Shown here: piece by piece, positions 4,582 to 5,439 of the stretch
Layout: the number at the start of each line of letters is the position of its first letter
Position numbering within the stretch: position 1 is the first letter of the stretch
DNA from: Tessaracoccus flavescens
GTDB lineage: Bacteria; Actinomycetota; Actinomycetes; Propionibacteriales; Propionibacteriaceae
Direction of reading: 5' to 3'
NCBI GenBank assembly: GCA_020741375.1
Contig: DYZF01000242.1
Coordinates: 1-5,439, forward strand
Length of the DNA stretch: 5,439 nucleotides
Position numbers and translations under genes: made by a program
The notes under the pieces: model-generated
Seen by the model: the letters and a program-made list of their open reading frames with translations, nothing else
Databases searched by the model: none
Told to the model about the DNA's origin: nothing

Positions 4582-5179
4582 GATCGTCGATCTCGGACGC
4601 CGCCTTCGCGATCAGCTCGTCGTTACCGGTGCTCGCGACGGCACCGAAGGCCTGGGCGAGCTGCCCGAACCGGTGACGCAGGTCGTGTGACGGGTCCTCC
4701 TGTGCGTCGGTCTGCTCCCACGGGGCAGGACGCTCTGCGGCCTTCTCGGCCTCGGCCCGTCCCTCGTCGGTGATCTCGAACGCCTTGCCCGCCGCCTCGT
4801 CGACGGGGCGGATCAGGCCCTCGTCCTCGAGCTGGCTGAGTGCCGGGTAGACCGCGCCCGGGCTCGGCTTCCAGCGACCGTCGGTGCGCTGGTCGAGCTC
4901 CTGGATGATCTGGTAGCCGTTGCGCGGCTCCTCGGCGATCAGGAGCAGGGCCGCGGTGCGGACGTCGCCGCGCCGGGCCCGTCGGCCGCCGCGCCGCTGG
5001 CCGAACGGGTCGAAGCCGGGGGGCATCGGAGGCATGGGCGGGAGGCCGGGGCCTCCCATGGGGCCGCCATGGCGTCGACCGCCACGGCCGCGGCGGCGTT
5101 CGCCGCCACCCTCGGTCGACTCGAAGGCCGAACGGTGCATGTGCTTGCGGCCACGTGGGCCGTCGAATGGGTAATCCAT
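4544..5179 (-). CDS. PadR-family transcriptional regulator with Gly/Arg/Pro-rich N-terminal extension
   Basis: The 211-residue protein contains a PadR winged helix-turn-helix from about residue 71 to 143. It reads GDVRTAALLLIAEEPRNGYQ, then PSPGAVYPALSQLEDEGLI (105-123, the recognition helix and turn), then KAFEITDEGR (the wing). A C-terminal helix (about 167-210) ending DDLKRRLYQLLAES is the usual dimerisation helix. Residues 22-70 are low complexity, with RRRGRGGRRHGG and PPMPPMPPGF stretches. Such extensions are common in actinobacterial PadR proteins and may add nonspecific DNA affinity. PadR proteins are usually repressors of efflux or stress genes and of their own gene. ATG 5179 has an AGGAG Shine-Dalgarno at 5190-5186. 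The promoter holds a palindrome in its spacer, consistent with autorepression. No efflux pump lies in the window, so the target beyond itself is unknown. Confidence 0.92.
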   Translation of the reverse strand: MDYPFDGPRGRKHMHRSAFESTEGGGERRRGRGGRRHGGPMGGPGLPPMPPMPPGFDPFGQRRGGRRARRGDVRTAALLLIAEEPRNGYQIIQELDQRTDGRWKPSPGAVYPALSQLEDEGLIRPVDEAAGKAFEITDEGRAEAEKAAERPAPWEQTDAQEDPSHDLRHRFGQLAQAFGAVASTGNDELIAKAASEIDDLKRRLYQLLAES

Positions 5180-5183
5180 GTGG

Positions 5184-5191
5184 ATCTCCTC
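5184..5191 (-). promoter_or_regulatory. Ribosome-binding site of padR-family gene
   Basis: On the minus strand GAGGAGAT precedes ATG 5179, with the AGGAG core six bases from the start codon. It supports this ATG even though the N-terminal 70 residues are low complexity and lie outside the DNA-binding domain. Confidence 0.75.
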
Positions 5192-5227
5192 GTGTCGTGT
5201 GACGTCCGTGTGACGCCGACAACAACG

Positions 5228-5256
5228 AGTATGCGCGCCATATCGAGATATGTCAA
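5228..5256 (-). promoter_or_regulatory. Sigma-70-type promoter of the padR-family gene
   Basis: Reading the minus strand, TTGACA (5256-5251) is a perfect -35, followed by a 17-bp spacer and CATACT (5233-5228), which matches four of six -10 consensus bases. Transcription would begin near 5221, giving a leader of about 40 bases that contains the Shine-Dalgarno. This is the best-defined promoter in the window. Confidence 0.75.
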
Positions 5257-5270
5257 AGATATATCGGGAT
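5239..5270. promoter_or_regulatory. Probable PadR operator: ATATC palindromes over the padR promoter
   Basis: CATATC-GA-GATATG (5239-5252) is a perfect 6+2+6 palindrome inside the promoter spacer and touching the -35. GATATATC (5258-5265) is a second palindrome just upstream of the -35. The sequence ATATCGAGAT (5240-5249) recurs as ATATCGGGAT (5261-5270) after 21 bp, two helical turns, so dimers would bind on one face of the DNA. ATAT-rich palindromes of this sort are typical PadR targets. Autorepression is inferred from position. Confidence 0.68.
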
Positions 5271-5289
5271 CGTTCGCTAAGGGCGAACG
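5271..5289. repeat. Short inverted repeat upstream of the padR promoter
   Basis: CGTTCGC (5271-5277) and GCGAACG (5283-5289) form a perfect 7-bp stem with loop TAAGG. It lies directly beside the second ATATC repeat and 10 bp beyond the end of the typA terminator T-run. It could be a backup terminator element, part of the operator region, or chance. Confidence 0.45.
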
Positions 5290-5299
5290 CATGGATGCG

Positions 5300-5341
5300 A
5301 AAAGGCGGCGGCCGGGATGATCGCTCACCCCGGCCGCCGCC
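5300..5341 (-). terminator. Rho-independent terminator of the minus-strand typA-like gene
   Basis: On the minus strand, GGCGGCGGCCGGG (5341-5329) and its complement (5316-5304) form a perfect 13-bp G/C stem with a 12-base loop. It is followed at once by TTTT (5303-5300). It starts ten bases after the stop at 5352. It is the only hairpin in the window with a U-run. Confidence 0.85.
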
Positions 5342-5351
5342 CCGGAAGTCG

Positions 5352-5439
5352 TCAGGCCTTCTTGGCGCGGTTGCGTTCCTTCGCTCGGTCGTTCGCGTTC
5401 AGGGTGACCTTGCGGATGCGCACGACAGCCGGCGTGACC
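5352..5439 (-). CDS. typA: C-terminal end of TypA/BipA-like translational GTPase (partial)
   Basis: The last 28 codons of a minus-strand gene enter from the right edge and end at TGA 5354-5352. The tail reads VTPAVVRIRKVTL followed by NANDRAKERNRAKKA. The 'VTPxxxRIRKxxLxxxxR' pattern followed by a basic tail is how TypA/BipA GTPases usually end ('VEVTPxxIRLRKxxL...R'). TypA is a ribosome-associated GTPase involved in 50S assembly and stress adaptation. Because only the tail is visible, the G-domain cannot be checked. The gene is closed by a strong terminator. The symbol rests on this C-terminal pattern. Confidence 0.72.
   Translation of the reverse strand, partial: VTPAVVRIRKVTLNANDRAKERNRAKKA

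Noticed and set aside
5271..5289. LexA (SOS) box in the CGTTCGC...GCGAACG repeat
   Set aside because: The actinobacterial SOS box reads CGAAC-N4-GTTCG; here the arms are in the opposite order (GTTCG then CGAAC), with a 7-base gap between them, so it does not match.

Overview
This is a high-GC window of typical actinobacterial chromosome. Coding stretches are strongly G/C-biased at third codon positions, GTG starts are frequent, stop and start codons overlap (GTGA, TGATG), and several genes seem to lack leaders. The gene content also fits: an actinobacterial-type thiol peroxidase, a nitrobindin-like protein, YgfZ, DTD and a Gly/Arg/Pro-rich PadR regulator. A member of the Propionibacteriales or a neighbouring order is plausible, but genus cannot be settled from the sequence. 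I see no insertion sequence, phage gene, tRNA, rRNA or CRISPR.

Left part (1-2256): the tail of an unknown protein with a possible discoidin-like fold (+) converges on dtd (-, D-aminoacyl-tRNA deacylase). Across a 33-bp divergent gap from dtd lies a tightly packed + strand operon. It encodes a 40-residue single-pass membrane microprotein (629-751), a nitrobindin/FABP-like haem-binding protein (748-1251) and a YgfZ-type folate-binding Fe-S maintenance protein (1251-2180). All junctions overlap, so translation is probably coupled. A 12-bp hairpin separates the operon from tpx (2257-2754), an atypical 2-Cys thiol peroxidase. Together these genes suggest haem/NO, Fe-S and peroxide housekeeping. 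A 15-bp perfect hairpin at 2763-2799 terminates tpx and the convergent gene.

Middle part (2805-4581): a SatD-family gene (-) is divergent from a two-gene operon (+) encoding a three-pass membrane protein and an HD-domain phosphohydrolase. The intergenic region is locally AT-rich and holds four 17-bp imperfect palindromes (TGAAG-N7-CTTCA type) at 28-29-bp intervals. One sits on the predicted -10 of the SatD gene. The SatD protein ends in a probable helix-turn-helix, and its body shows motifs reminiscent of class III nucleotidyl cyclases. This divergon is the most interesting part of the window: a candidate self-regulated signalling cassette.

Right part (4544-5439): a PadR-family repressor (-) overlaps the end of the HD gene tail-to-tail by 38 bp. 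It has a well-defined promoter (TTGACA, 17 bp, CATACT) with an ATATC palindrome inside the spacer. Upstream are a small hairpin and a classical rho-independent terminator that ends a minus-strand gene whose last 28 codons look like the C-terminus of TypA/BipA.
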